Assembly (NCBI GenBank): GCA_003013855.2
Contig: PVNU02000424.1
Location: 744,001 to 808,000 of the forward strand
DNA: 64,000 nt
DNA from: Liriodendron chinense
Lineage: Eukaryota; Streptophyta; Magnoliopsida; Magnoliales; Magnoliaceae
Direction: 5' to 3'
Shown here: one piece after another, positions 44,876 through 55,086 of the stretch
Layout of the letters: every line of letters begins with the position of its first letter
How positions within the stretch are numbered: the stretch's first letter is position 1
Notes under the pieces: model-generated
Database searches by the model: none
What the model was told of the DNA's origin: nothing
The model's input: only the letters and a program-made list of their open reading frames with translations
Program-made: the position numbers and the translations under genes

Positions 44876-45437
44876 CACAAGTGACCAAGAAAGTCGAAGA
44901 TTCCTACACTTTAGAAGAGTGTTTGGCATATTTTGAGGATTGGGATGATCCTATAATCCGTGACATTGTCAATGGCTTGAGGAAAAACTTCACTGGTGCC
45001 CACAAAGACTCCTTCCATGGAGTGTAACACCGAAGTATCGATAGTGGAAGCCCCAGTAGAATCTAATTTTGTGGAGACCATAACGACTTGTGAAAAAGAA
45101 TTCCAACTATCCACATCACTTTGAGTTATTCAGACCGAAGTGCACCATCTCTAGGATGACCCTTACTTGAATATTTTTTTACCAGACAAGTTGGAAAGGA
45201 GATTTATATTTGATGAATTCCAAGCGAAGAAATTCTCCTTTCTTAATACATGGGGTGATAACTTTGAGAAACCCGCTGAAATTTTTTAGCAGGATTTTCA
45301 ATGGATTAGAACAACAAACATCACCCATGTGTATTCTAAAGCAGGAAGGTGGATGGTATTACTGAAAAATATTTTACTCTACCTACTAATTCTACTAAAT
45401 TACATTCCTTTGGATGATCTTGTGTATCAAGATTGAC
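44876..45437 (+). pseudogene. Region replacing pol in F, ending in an integrase tail
   Basis: On from the linker: YTLEECLAYFEDWDDPIIRDIV (a duplicate of the CLAHFEDSKDPIISEIV motif in E), then DDPYLNIFLPDKLERRFIFD, FSFLNTWGDNFEKPAEIF, VYSKAGRWMVLL and finally IPLDDLVYQD followed by a stop at about 45437. The last motif corresponds to the end of the integrase of E. The middle ~200 bp is not a pol domain that I recognise. Stops are scattered. It is either a deletion scar or a short replacement domain. Confidence 0.55.
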
Positions 45438-46540
45438 CTCATAGTCTGACGGAGGTATATAGTTGTTTTATTTGTTTTAATTATTTAATTGTTTGAAGTT
45501 GCAAACTTCCATGATCGACTCTCTCAGGTATTCTCGTTCTCACTCTCCTTTATTTATATAATTGCTCTAATGTCATTGCCTATTACATATCTTTTTACAC
45601 TGAGGACAATGTAAGATTTTGGTTGGGGGTGACATTCCTAAATGAATCTAGTACTCTGTGACATTTCAAGCAAATTTTGTAGTAAAATTTTTAATTTTTC
45701 TGAGAATTCAAAAACTCTTTTGGAAAACTTTGTTTCTATGCACTTGAGATGATACAAGTAGAAAGAGAGATGAAGTGATTGATGTTGAAAGCCTTCAAAT
45801 ACCTCTAATATAATAATCTTCTATATGAATTCCCTTATTTATGTGATTGATAGAACATTTGAACACTTTCGAGTCTAGTTCACATTACACGATTTTCATG
45901 ATTGAAAGGATTATGTAGATTTGTGAATTAGTTAGACTGAACATTTGAAGTGTTTAGGAACCAAGCCGGGGAACCTTCTCCATCCTTGGTCATGAGAAAT
46001 AAGAGAAAAGAATAGAAGATATGGATTTCTAAAAATCCATCTCATATGTATGAAAGGAATGAAAGTTGGGTTATTCATTGAATATATGTTGTGAAAATGT
46101 TCGAAAAGGGCTACCTATTACCAACTAGGGGATGGTCTACCCGTAACCAAAGCTAGAAATGGGAATTAATGTGAAAGCCGTTGAACGAACGGTAAGGCAA
46201 ATTCTTATCATAGGCATTTGGTTGATCTGTACACTTTTAGACCTTCAGTTTCGCTGATTTATGAAGAAAGATAATCCTAGAAATTCATGAGATGAAGATT
46301 CACTATGCACACTAGACCAGCACTTGTTCGGATTCTTCTATTTGTTAATCAATTAGTGGGGATTCTATGTGAGATACTTATTATGTTTAGGGAGTTAAGA
46401 TTTCAAGTTCTTATCACCAATTCCTTCTGAATTTGGGCTTGTCTGTCATTAGTTTATAGAAGTATAGTTTCCAAATGAGAGTTGAGTTTTTAGAGAAGTG
46501 ATTTGTTCACGCTTGTTTTGTTCGGGACTAGCAAAATGCT
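45438..46540 (+). other. 3' untranslated spacer of F
   Basis: It corresponds to 24064-25190 of E in reverse. Shared phrases include AAGGGCTACCTATTACCAACTAGG and AACGGTAAGGCAA. It contains no open frame of note. Confidence 0.75.
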
Positions 46541-46551
46541 GGTTGGGGGTG
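46541..46551 (+). promoter_or_regulatory. Polypurine tract of F
   Basis: GGTTGGGGGTG directly precedes the 3' LTR start TGTTGAGC. It marks the plus-strand primer for cDNA synthesis and confirms the LTR boundary. Confidence 0.85.
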
Positions 46552-47612
46552 TGTTGAGCTCTGAATTGTGTATATTTTAACCCCAAATCATCACTCATTA
46601 TGCATATTTTGCATGTTCAAAGCACCTAACTAATGCATGTTTTGTGATTGTAGGAAAGAGAGAGAGACTTTGCTTATTTAAAGCTAAAAGAACATATTTA
46701 GAAGCGGACCAAGAGAAGAAGAAAGAAGCAAGGAGAGGAGAGAGAAAGAAAGAAGAAAATTAAGAAAAAAAGATGCTAGACCGATCAAGACTGGTCGGCC
46801 ATGAGGAGTTCTACCCTCTATGCTTGCTGGACCAAGGCCCAGGCTGGTCCGACCGGTCAGCCATCTCCGACCGATCTTGACCAGTTAAGACCAGTCGAGC
46901 AGGGTAATTTTCTAGCTTTCCAAGCAGCTTCTCTTTGAAGCTCCGATTTTTATGCGCGCTGTGTAAGTGTTGCGCGGATTCTGGAAGTTTCTGAGTCGGT
47001 GGGGCTTCTCCATTATAAAATGACACCTAAGGCTCATTCTTAAGGTATCATAGAAGGCTTGGGAAGTTAGAGGAGGTGAAGAAGATCACTGCGAAGCGTT
47101 CGCAACTCCTCCAAACTCGACTTTTCTATGTTTTTAGTAGTTTTTCCTTTTGAGTTTTAGTTGAACCTATTAATAGTTGGCTAAACCTCTTAGCTAGGGC
47201 CAAGAGATGAAGCTTTTAGTTGTTTACAATGCTTAATTCAAAATAGTTCAGGTACTTTTGGTTTTATGAAGAATACTTCTAGTTTTAGTTTGAAATAAAG
47301 TTAGTATTTTTAGTTAATCTTCTATCTCTTGTAATTTCTCTTACCTGGGATGTTTTTATTACTGAGATTGCTTAATAGGGTGTTAATTGATAGGATTTTA
47401 GGTTATAAAGATCTTAGATCCATCATGATATGTTGGATACTAGGGGATCTTACAAACTAAGTTTCCTAAGAGCTTATCTAGAACTAAACTAGAAGGGGTT
47501 CTTATCTCTTAAATTAATCTGAGATAGATGTTTATGTGGTGATATTGGTTCAATAAAAGTTCAATTCATGCTTCGAACTCAAGTCTAGTGACAAGGCTTG
47601 AGGAAGAACCAT
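46552..47612 (+). repeat. 3' LTR of F, truncated by element H
   Basis: It matches 36104-37180 of the 5' LTR closely, up to GGCTTGAGGAAGAACCAT. There the 5' copy continues GAATGTGATC and this copy switches to the end of H. The (GA)n run is only about five units here. U3 sites near 46781, 46847 and 46868 are GACCGGTC-like. Confidence 0.92.
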
Positions 47613-48657
47613 TGTGGACCCTCGCCGTTTCCGCACTCCCACACTACGTACTCATCCCTTTCCTTACGGGAAAAGAAGGAGAGGATGCGTGAGTGCGAAT
47701 CGCCGTTTGTGCCACTGGCTTGCCTCATTCTCGAGGGCTTTGTTTGGTTGTCGTGTTAAGTTGGATGTGTTTAAATGAGTTTATATAAGACCAGAGTCAC
47801 CACTAGCCAGTTACTTCGAATCTACAGTCGGCTAGACCCCGTAGAAACGTTAGAGAAGGGGATCCGAAGATTCCTTCCTCTAAAATGACTCATTTTGATC
47901 TGCGGCCAGAGATTTGAGGTAAGGGATCACAGTTACAGGGTGGGAAGAGGTTAAGCACCCCACACACTGCCCGTACCGAAGTACGGTCCTCTACTTCACA
48001 GAATCGAACTAACACTTGAAAGTCTGTTTTAATCCTCGTACATTCTCATAGATGACATGATGCATGAATGCAAGTCTGAACAGTAAGAGTTTCTGATGGG
48101 CAGGTTCCACTAACAGGCAAGCCCAGAGCATACGCTCGAACTGACAAGTGCTTTATGTGGAATGCATGCTGTGTGTTTGAATGATCAAAGTACTTGTAGT
48201 GATATGTACATGAATGCAGGTCTGAACAGTAAGAGTTTCTGATGGGCATGTTCCACTAACAGGCAAGCCCAGAGCATACGCTCGAACTGACAGGTGCTTT
48301 ATGCGAGATGCATGCCGTGTGCTTGAATGATCAAAGTGCTTATAGTGAAGCAGGGGGGTTGGGAGAAAAGTAAATGTTGCACTTATGCTAGATGCGAATG
48401 AGATGATGCTAGTAAGGAACAGCTAGATGGACGGAGGTGTCACAAGGATTGGCTTCGAGTGGCTGGATCAAGACTTGGATGGCTTGGGAGACTTGGACCA
48501 GTGGTCAGGCTGGGCTGGACCAGGCTTAGACTCTTCTCACTCGGGCTCTCCTTGGTGGAGGAATGGGCTAAGGGGTAGAGGGACAGATCGCACTCGGGCT
48601 GAAGAGAGGGGAAGTGGCTGGATTCGGATGGATCTTGAAATGAGAAGGGGAGGGGGG

Positions 48658-48666
48658 TATTTATAG
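48658..48666 (-). promoter_or_regulatory. TATA box of the H LTR
   Basis: CTATAAATA followed by CCCCCCTCCCC on the minus strand. Its position, ~490 bp from the LTR start, is typical. Confidence 0.75.
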
Positions 48667-48777
48667 CAGCCGGCAGTGGCAGATTGCGTAAATAATTTTG
48701 GGCGGCCCCCTGCGGGCCTCCAGTACGAACGCTCCTCGGTTTCCAGCGCGTGGTACGGTCATTTCTCGGGGCTGGTG

Positions 48778-48943
48778 TTTTGACTTAGTGGGTTGACTCG
48801 GTGAGTTGACTCAGCAGGTCGACTCAGTGATTTGACTCGGCGGGTTGACTCGGTGTTTTGACTCGACGGGTTGACTCAGCGGGTTGACTCAACGGGTTAA
48901 CTCAGCGGGTTGACTCAGTGGGTTGACTCAGTGAGTTTGACTT
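48778..48943. promoter_or_regulatory. 13-bp TTGACTC array (W-box/GCN4-like) in the U3 of H
   Basis: The unit TTGACTCAGYGGG repeats thirteen times at exact 13-bp spacing from 48782 to 48925, with a last one at 48939. Eleven units keep TTGAC. TTGACT is a W-box core for WRKY factors and TGACTCA is a bZIP (GCN4-like) core. The array starts ~115 bp upstream of the TATA box. Two more TTGACTGG sites lie further upstream (48951 and about 49005). Confidence 0.8.
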
Positions 48944-49153
48944 TTTAAAGATTTTTTGACTGGCTTTTCTTATGGGGGGTTTTTCAGGCTGATGTTTAGG
49001 GGTGGGTTGACTGGGTTCAGGCTTGAGTTGGGCTATGGATTGGGGCTTACAAGGGTGAGTTTGGCTGAGTTTGGACTTGGGATTTGGGGGTATGGTCCTC
49101 CATTCGTCCATCTATCTCTACCAACAGTGTAGCCGAAAGGTGGGGTGTCTACA

Positions 49154-49168
49154 GATGCCCCTCTTTGG
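49154..49168 (-). promoter_or_regulatory. Polypurine tract of H
   Basis: The minus strand reads CAAAGAGGGGCATC immediately before the LTR start. It confirms that this LTR is the downstream one of a minus-strand element. Confidence 0.8.
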
Positions 49169-49235
49169 TAAAGGTGCGTGCAACCGAATGCCAAAGCGAG
49201 TGGACACCCCACTTCTGACCCGGTCATTCATTGAT

Positions 49236-50140
49236 CATGGTCTGAAATCTTTGCTTGCCTTTGCATCTATGCCAGTTGATCGTCTAGAAATCGATCACTC
49301 GCACATACCACGGAAGTTTGGAGAAAACGTTGCGATTGTCCATGCAGTTTGCTGCAACCTGGGTACCCAATCGCAACCCTTCCATTCCCGATCGGTACTA
49401 ACATCGGAAAGGTACAGTAGAGCCTCTACGTCACTAGTCTTACGAAGTTACTGACCCTATGATTGATTGTATGTTCGATGTTTTCCTGGATCACTCCAGG
49501 AGTACTTGTTTCGCTTGACTGTCAAAGTGGTTAAATGCCCTGCGTCAGATAGTCTTACGGGATTCTACTACGCCGACTTGGAATCAGTCAAGGTACTTCA
49601 ACCATCAACGCCTAGGTATGTAAGGGTGGACTCTTTCCACCCGACCTGCTGGTTTTGATGCTTGGTTTGCAATTCATTCTCACCTCGATTGTGGTCTGAA
49701 ATCTTTGTTGTCCTTTGTATCTGAGTCAGTTGATTGTTTGGAGATTGATAACTCGCACATACCGCGGGAGTTTGGAGAAAACGTTGCGATTGTCCCTGCA
49801 GTCTGCTGCAACCTGGGTACCCAATCGTAACCCTTCCATTCCCGATCGGTACTAACATCGGAAAGGTACAGCAGAGTCTCTGCGTCGCTAGTCTTACGAG
49901 GTTGCTGACCCTGAGACTGATTGTGATGTTTGATGTTTTCCCATATCACTCCAGGAGTACTTAATTCGCTTGACTGTCAAAGTGGTTAGATGCCCTGCGT
50001 CAGATAGTCTTACGGGATTCTACTACGCCGACTTGGACTCAGTCAAGGTACTTCAGGCATCCACGCCTAGGTATGTGCGGGTGAACTCTTTCCACCCAAT
50101 CTGCTGTTTTTTATACTTGGGTTACAATTCATCGTTTCCA
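49236..50140. repeat. Two tandem 455-bp units in H
   Basis: CCAGGAGTACTT occurs at 49496 and 49951, exactly 455 bp apart. The flanking phrases GGTCTGAAATCTTTG, TCGCACATACC and ACGGGATTCTACTACGCCG repeat at the same spacing. Identity is about 90% by eye. Open frames across the units are the same in both copies but have no domain. Confidence 0.9.
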
Positions 50141-51049
50141 CCTGTTCAAATGGTTTCTTTGACCGAACCTTTTGGCTTTCATCTTTTCGTATCTTGGCAT
50201 GTAGTACGACCGCACTGATACTGAAGTTCAGTTCGACCGTACTCTGAGTGCATTGGATCCGATGGTCTCTGGGGAAACCGCGAGACATTGGATCTTATTT
50301 GATTTTTGCGTCAGCTCCTACCCTAGAGATATGGAAGATCTCCTGGTGTTTTAGAGGCGGAACGCTTTATTGGGAAAATATTTTTGGATTTTTTTATAAG
50401 ATACCCACTCTGGGGAGTGATACTCTGTGGGGTTTTTATTTGTAAATAGAGATATTTTTTTTTATCTTTTTGAAATGGAAATCTGGTTTGCATGCGCCTC
50501 CACTAGGGATGCCTGTGGGGTCTTTGGCTAACCGACTTTTATTTCGAAAGCAAGTAAATATGATGATTGATGCAATGGGTGCTGATGCATGGAGATGCGT
50601 ACGTGATGATGGATGCATGGCTTGGCTCATTCTCTTTTAGTTTTGATGATCTTGCTTTTGCTGGAGATGCAGAGAATTTTGAGCTTATTGCTTGCAGGGT
50701 TGTGCTTCCCTGGGGTTTTTCTTTTTTATACGGGCGTTTAGTCAACGGGTTGGTCAAGATCCCGACCCGTGTCCATCGTCCCAAGATGCTGTTTCTTTGC
50801 TAATGAAAATGTATGAGGATATTATACGACTTCAAGATGTTCTTCTGGGCATAAATGCAATTGAGACAGTGCTTGGTCGCCAGTTTTGGTCAAGATTCCA
50901 ATTTGCGGGCGATTGAATCCGTCATCCCAAATTGTGAAGAGAGTGGAATTCAAGACTCCTGAAGTGTAGTGCTGGGGGATAGTGACAATTTTTGTGATTT
51001 TTGCAAATATTTGGTCCGAACCTTTACCTGAGTGGTAAGGATAGAGATC
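50141..51049. other. Non-coding part of H between tandem arrays
   Basis: No recognisable gene. A pair of phrases GGTCAAGATCCCGACCC (50752) and GGTCAAGATTCCAATTT (50888) hints at another worn ~135-bp tandem pair. Confidence 0.5.
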
Positions 51050-51235
51050 GGTTATTGAAAACAAAGGAAATATTTTTGTGATTTTTGAAAATATTTTATT
51101 TGAAAGCAAGGGAAATATTTTTTTGTGATTTTTGTAAATATTTGATTTGAAAGCAAGGGAAATATTTTTTGTGATTTTTACAAATATTTGATTTGAAGCA
51201 AGGGAAATATTTTTGTGATTTTTGAAAAGGTGATT
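51050..51235. repeat. 46-bp tandem array in H
   Basis: GGAAATATTTTT(T)GTGATTTTT recurs at 51066, 51111, 51158 and 51203 (period 45-47). The minus-strand open frames with repeating lysine, asparagine, isoleucine and phenylalanine are its translation. Confidence 0.9.
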
Positions 51236-51885
51236 TTGCAATGTTTTGGTATTTTATAATTTTTCTGAAATGCAAGGAAAGATGTGGAATTTTCATACCC
51301 GATCCATTTTATGTCAGCGAGCAAGACGAGTCTCACACAGTTAAGTGCCGTAGTTTTACATCTTCGGATGAGGAGATTGTTGAGGGTTTTCAGTCAACAC
51401 ACCCACAAAGTTGCCTACTCCTCATGTGCAATGCACATAGACCACGTATTGTCCGACGGACTCCTTCGGCCACAAAATGAGCCACATCCTCACATTTCCC
51501 TTAGTCAATTCAGTTTGGGGCCTTACGTTGCTCACAATTTCGTGAGGGTGCGCTCCACCTCCCAACAGCCTTAATCCCCTTCATGAGTTTTAGGAACAGG
51601 GAACATCCGTCGGATTCAACAGCGACTTCCAAATCAAGGTTGTTTATCACGGTGCGTGAAACACGAATAGGATTGCGGGGCTCTGCCCGCCTCAGCCTTT
51701 ACCTGTTTAAAAGATTCCGGTCACCCATATGATCAACTGTCAGCCATGTCCGGAACAGGTTAGGAAAGAAAGCCCCCGAGAAGTTAATCCCAGTGTAGTT
51801 TTAGGTCTTCGGATCGCTGGGGATGAATTTATGCAGTTGAAATTGATGGCAAAATTTTTTATAGATTTTTTTTGAAAAGGTTCCA
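51236..51885. other. Non-coding part of H
   Basis: Nothing recognisable except leader-like CT phrases. Frames at 51241-51574 show no domain. Confidence 0.5.
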
Positions 51886-51889
51886 GAGT

Positions 51890-52560
51890 TCAACTCAAGT
51901 GGTTGAGATTGATACTGGTTTTTATGGAAAACTCAAAAAATCTTTTTGGTGTTTTGAAAATGATCCAGGTCATCAGATCCTGGCTTGAACGGCTGGGATC
52001 GATGCCGGTTTTTATTAAAAATCTCTCGGGATGTTGATCCCGACGTAGTTTAAGGTCTTCGGACCCAAAACTGTACAAACAGAGCAAACATATTTTTTTT
52101 TATTTTTTGAAAAATGTCCGATATCAGCGGATCTTGATTCGAACGATCTAGACTGCTACCGATTTTTATTTAAAAAGTCCCTTGGGATCTTGATCCCGAC
52201 GTAGTTTAAGGTCTTTAGGACCCAAAACTGTACAAACAGAGCATATTTTTTTTGTGTTTTGGAAAATGTCCGTAGTCATCTGATCTTGATGTGAGCAAAT
52301 AAGACCGATACCGGCTTTTATTGAAAATCTCTCGGGATGTTGATCCCGACAGTAGTTTAAGGTCTTCGGACCATAAAACTGTACAAACTGAACATATATT
52401 CTTTTTTGTGATTTTTCAAAAAATGTTCCAGGTTATTAAATCTCAATTTGAAGCGGTCAAGATTAACACTGGTTTTTATTGAAATCTCTCGGGATTTTGT
52501 TCCCGACGTAGTTTAAGGTCTTCGACCGTAAAACTGTACAAAAGAGTAGCAATCAAGGTG
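51890..52560. repeat. ~155-bp tandem array in H
   Basis: The block CGACGTAGTTTAAGGTCTTC followed by AAAACTGTACAAA recurs at 52041, 52197, 52347 and 52504 (spacing 156, 150, 157), with an older copy at about 51790. Each unit also has GGGAT(G/C)TTGATCCC, an inverted repeat. Confidence 0.9.
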
Positions 52561-52974
52561 GGAGATTCCGGGGATTCTTCTTAGAATGGTTTAGATCATC
52601 AGGTCATGACTTTGAATGGTTGAGATCACTGTTTGACCAAGTCAATTTTTTCTTTCTTTTTTTTAAAAATTCTATGAAACTTTTCCACATCATCAAGCCA
52701 ATTTCTCACCAATTTCTCACAAGATGAGATTTTGGTGAGATTCCTTACTTTTTCTCACCATTCTCTTCCATCACTTCATTCTTACAAGGAGGTACAAGAT
52801 TCACTTGCAACCACCCTTCCCAAGGAGGAGTTCTTCCCAAGGAGAGGGGGTGAGAAGTCGTTTCAACTAGGTGGGAGGTAGGACGGCCCCCTGGGCGCCG
52901 CCCAAGCCGTCCTTGACCTCTGGTTTCTTCAGTGGGTCGGGTAAAGGGGTGCACCCCCCTTTTCTATATAACAT

Positions 52975-52981
52975 GGGGCAC
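52975..52981 (+). promoter_or_regulatory. Candidate antisense promoter (TATA) for the extra genes of H
   Basis: TATATAA follows a GC-rich block (GTGCACCCCCCTT) and precedes a C-rich start region and a long CT-rich leader (53005-53060), the usual look of a plant core promoter. It faces the plus strand, opposite to pol. A consensus splice donor (G/GTGAGT) at 53127/53128 and an acceptor TTGTAG at 55080 just before the first ATG (55087) suggest a ~1.95-kb leader intron. Confidence 0.5.
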
Positions 52982-53127
52982 CCTTGCCCCCTCCAACTTG
53001 CAATCTCTCTCTTTTCTCTCTCATACTCTCTCTTTCTTCAAGTTTTCTCTCTCTTTTGGTGGTTCTTTGCTTCTCTCAAGTGGTGGGCCTTAGAGAAGTT
53101 TTGGGACAGCAAGGTGGTCCCTCTTTG

Positions 53128-55080
53128 GTGAGTGGTAAAGGTATAGACCACTCCCTTTCTCTTTTGTCTTTTTCCTTCTTCATTGTTTCTCATGGTTCCT
53201 TTCTTTTCTTCATGTAGCTATTTCAAAAGAAGTGAAGGTGGGCCCAAGTGTTCATGACCTTTTTCTAGATCCCCAATCTCTTTCAAAGGTGGTGCATGGT
53301 GAAGGACATTGCAAGCTTTCCATTCATTTTTTCTTTTCTTTTTTTCACACTCCCTTCATGTGGATGTAAAGGGTAATTTTGCCATGTCCATTAAGTGTGC
53401 ATGGCAAAATATACTATCTTTTTCATAGGAGTTGGGCCTCTTTTCATATGTATCAAATGGGCTCAAAGTGAAGTCATGGCCCTTGGTGTATTTGATGGGC
53501 CCAATGCTTCATTTTGGGCTCCCTCTTACTTTCTCTTTCTTGTCATTTCCTTTGGAGCTTTCTTTTCTTTTCCAGTTTCTCTTCAAGGTTTGGGCCTATG
53601 GGAATGGTAGGGCCCACCTCAAGTTTTGGGCTCATGGGGCTCACTTTGGGTGGCCTTATCTTTCTTCACATGTGTATGGACAAAAGTGACTAGCCCATTC
53701 TTCACTTGGATCTCAAGTGGGCTAGATTTCTTAGTTGGGCCTTTATGGACAAGTAGCCCAAATCTTCTACCATCTCTTGATTATGATGTACATCTTTGTT
53801 CACAAAGTGTGGTGGGTTCCTTGGAATTCCTCCATATAGGTGGGCTTTTGGGCCTTCCATTAAAACTTGGATATTTCTTTGGGTCATATGTGCACCACTA
53901 CACTTTGTGCATGTAGGATTCTTTTCCTTCATGTCTTTTCTTTGGATGGATGGAGGACTTAAGTTACTTGATCTTCTATAAGTCCCATGAGCGAGTTGTT
54001 TCAACAATCTCACTAAGTTCAAATGGTTTTTCCATGGGGTAGGAAAGTGGTTCTCAAGAGTTTCCTTTAGTGTCACTCAACCTTAAATGGATGATCCTCC
54101 TTCAAGTGAGCTATCCATGCAACCATAGCTCCTTGAACTTCTCTTTGGGGTGCTTGGTGGGTCATCCACCATCATTCTCAAAGATGAGTGATTTTTCTTT
54201 CAATTTGTGAGAAAGAATGACACCCATAAGTTGCCCAATTTTGTCCCATGCTTTGGGGCATTTTGGATTTTGATCTTCAAGTGGGCTATGTATGTCATTC
54301 TTAGCCATTTTATGATAGTTGGGTGACTCGCCAAGCCATGCCTTCTTGTGCTCAAATGGTCCCTCTTTTTGGTAAAGAAATTGGTGTACATAAGTTGCCC
54401 AAACTTGTCCTTACATGGACATCTCCGACTTTGATTCTTCATGTGGGCTATGTGCATCAAATTTTTTACCATTAGCTTCTTTGATTCATATGTTTGTGGG
54501 TAGACCGCCATGTTGTACTCTCATAGTCAAAACTTTCATCAAGATGATGCACATAGGGGTGCCCATGGTTAACCCATTGAATGGGTCCTCATGTTCTTCA
54601 AGTGGGCTATGTGCTCCCTTCAGTCCATTGAGGTGAGGCACTTGGGTTGTTCTTGGGGGCCCATTTCCTTCCTATTCCCTACTTGTCCATGTACATGTGT
54701 AAAAAGATGGAAACATCTTAAGTGAGAATCATGGCCTTGGCATAAAAAGTGGATCAATCCTTGGCCACATATGGACTTTGAAGAGGGATTTCTCATGTGA
54801 AGTAGGATTCTTATCCCTTGTTGATCTCATGAAACTTGAGTGCATTTGTTGTCCAAAGTATGTCCTTGGATGATGGACTTTCTTTGCCTAAGGCATGGCC
54901 TGCAACCTTCTCTAAGGTGGGCCTTGCTTTCTTCAATGGGCCCAACACATATCCTAGGTAACACATGGAGTCGGACTTTGGATCTTGCATTTGAATGTGA
55001 GTCCAATCCCATGGGTTTCCTGAATGATAATTTGGATTTTAACGGGTAAAGGATAGGGACTTACCTTGCCAAGCTTGTAG
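53128..55080 (+). other. Predicted leader intron of the antisense gene, with a ~165-bp repeat
   Basis: No coding frame of note. TTCAAGTGGGCTAT-type phrases at 54101, 54276, 54438 and 54596 mark a degraded ~160-175-bp tandem repeat. AT/T-rich, intron-like composition and the splice-site pair support an intron, but no transcript is available to prove it. Confidence 0.4.
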
Positions 55081-55086
55081 GATTCA

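Larger units (their letters stand above)
36104..47612 (+). mobile_element. Pol-less Athila derivative F, with nested LTR and broken 3' LTR
   Basis: The 5' LTR is 36104-37601 and the 3' LTR is 46552-47612 (cut by H). A tRNA-Asp-type primer site, gag (split by I2) and protease lie between them, but RT, RNase H and most of integrase are absent. After the protease, about 560 bp of unfamiliar sequence lead to a tail reading IPLDDLVYQD, the same last residues as the integrase of E. The 3' spacer and polypurine tract are normal. It was non-autonomous, presumably mobilised by Athila relatives such as E. Confidence 0.88.
47613..49153 (-). repeat. 3' LTR of H, 1541 bp
   Basis: On the minus strand it begins TGTAGACACCCCACC (49153) and ends GAGGGTCCACA (47613). 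The polypurine tract abuts it at 49154. A CTATAAATA box at 48658-48666 (minus) divides U3 (right) from R-U5 (left). R-U5 contains two near-identical ~130-bp blocks at 48070-48200 and 48205-48335, sharing GAACAGTAAGAGTTTCTGATG. No gene lies in it. A small frame at 48427-48666 is LTR leader. Confidence 0.87.

Noticed and set aside
48902..49111. Proline/lysine-rich 69-codon frame
   Set aside because: It overlaps the U3 of the H LTR and its 13-bp array. No domain or start context.
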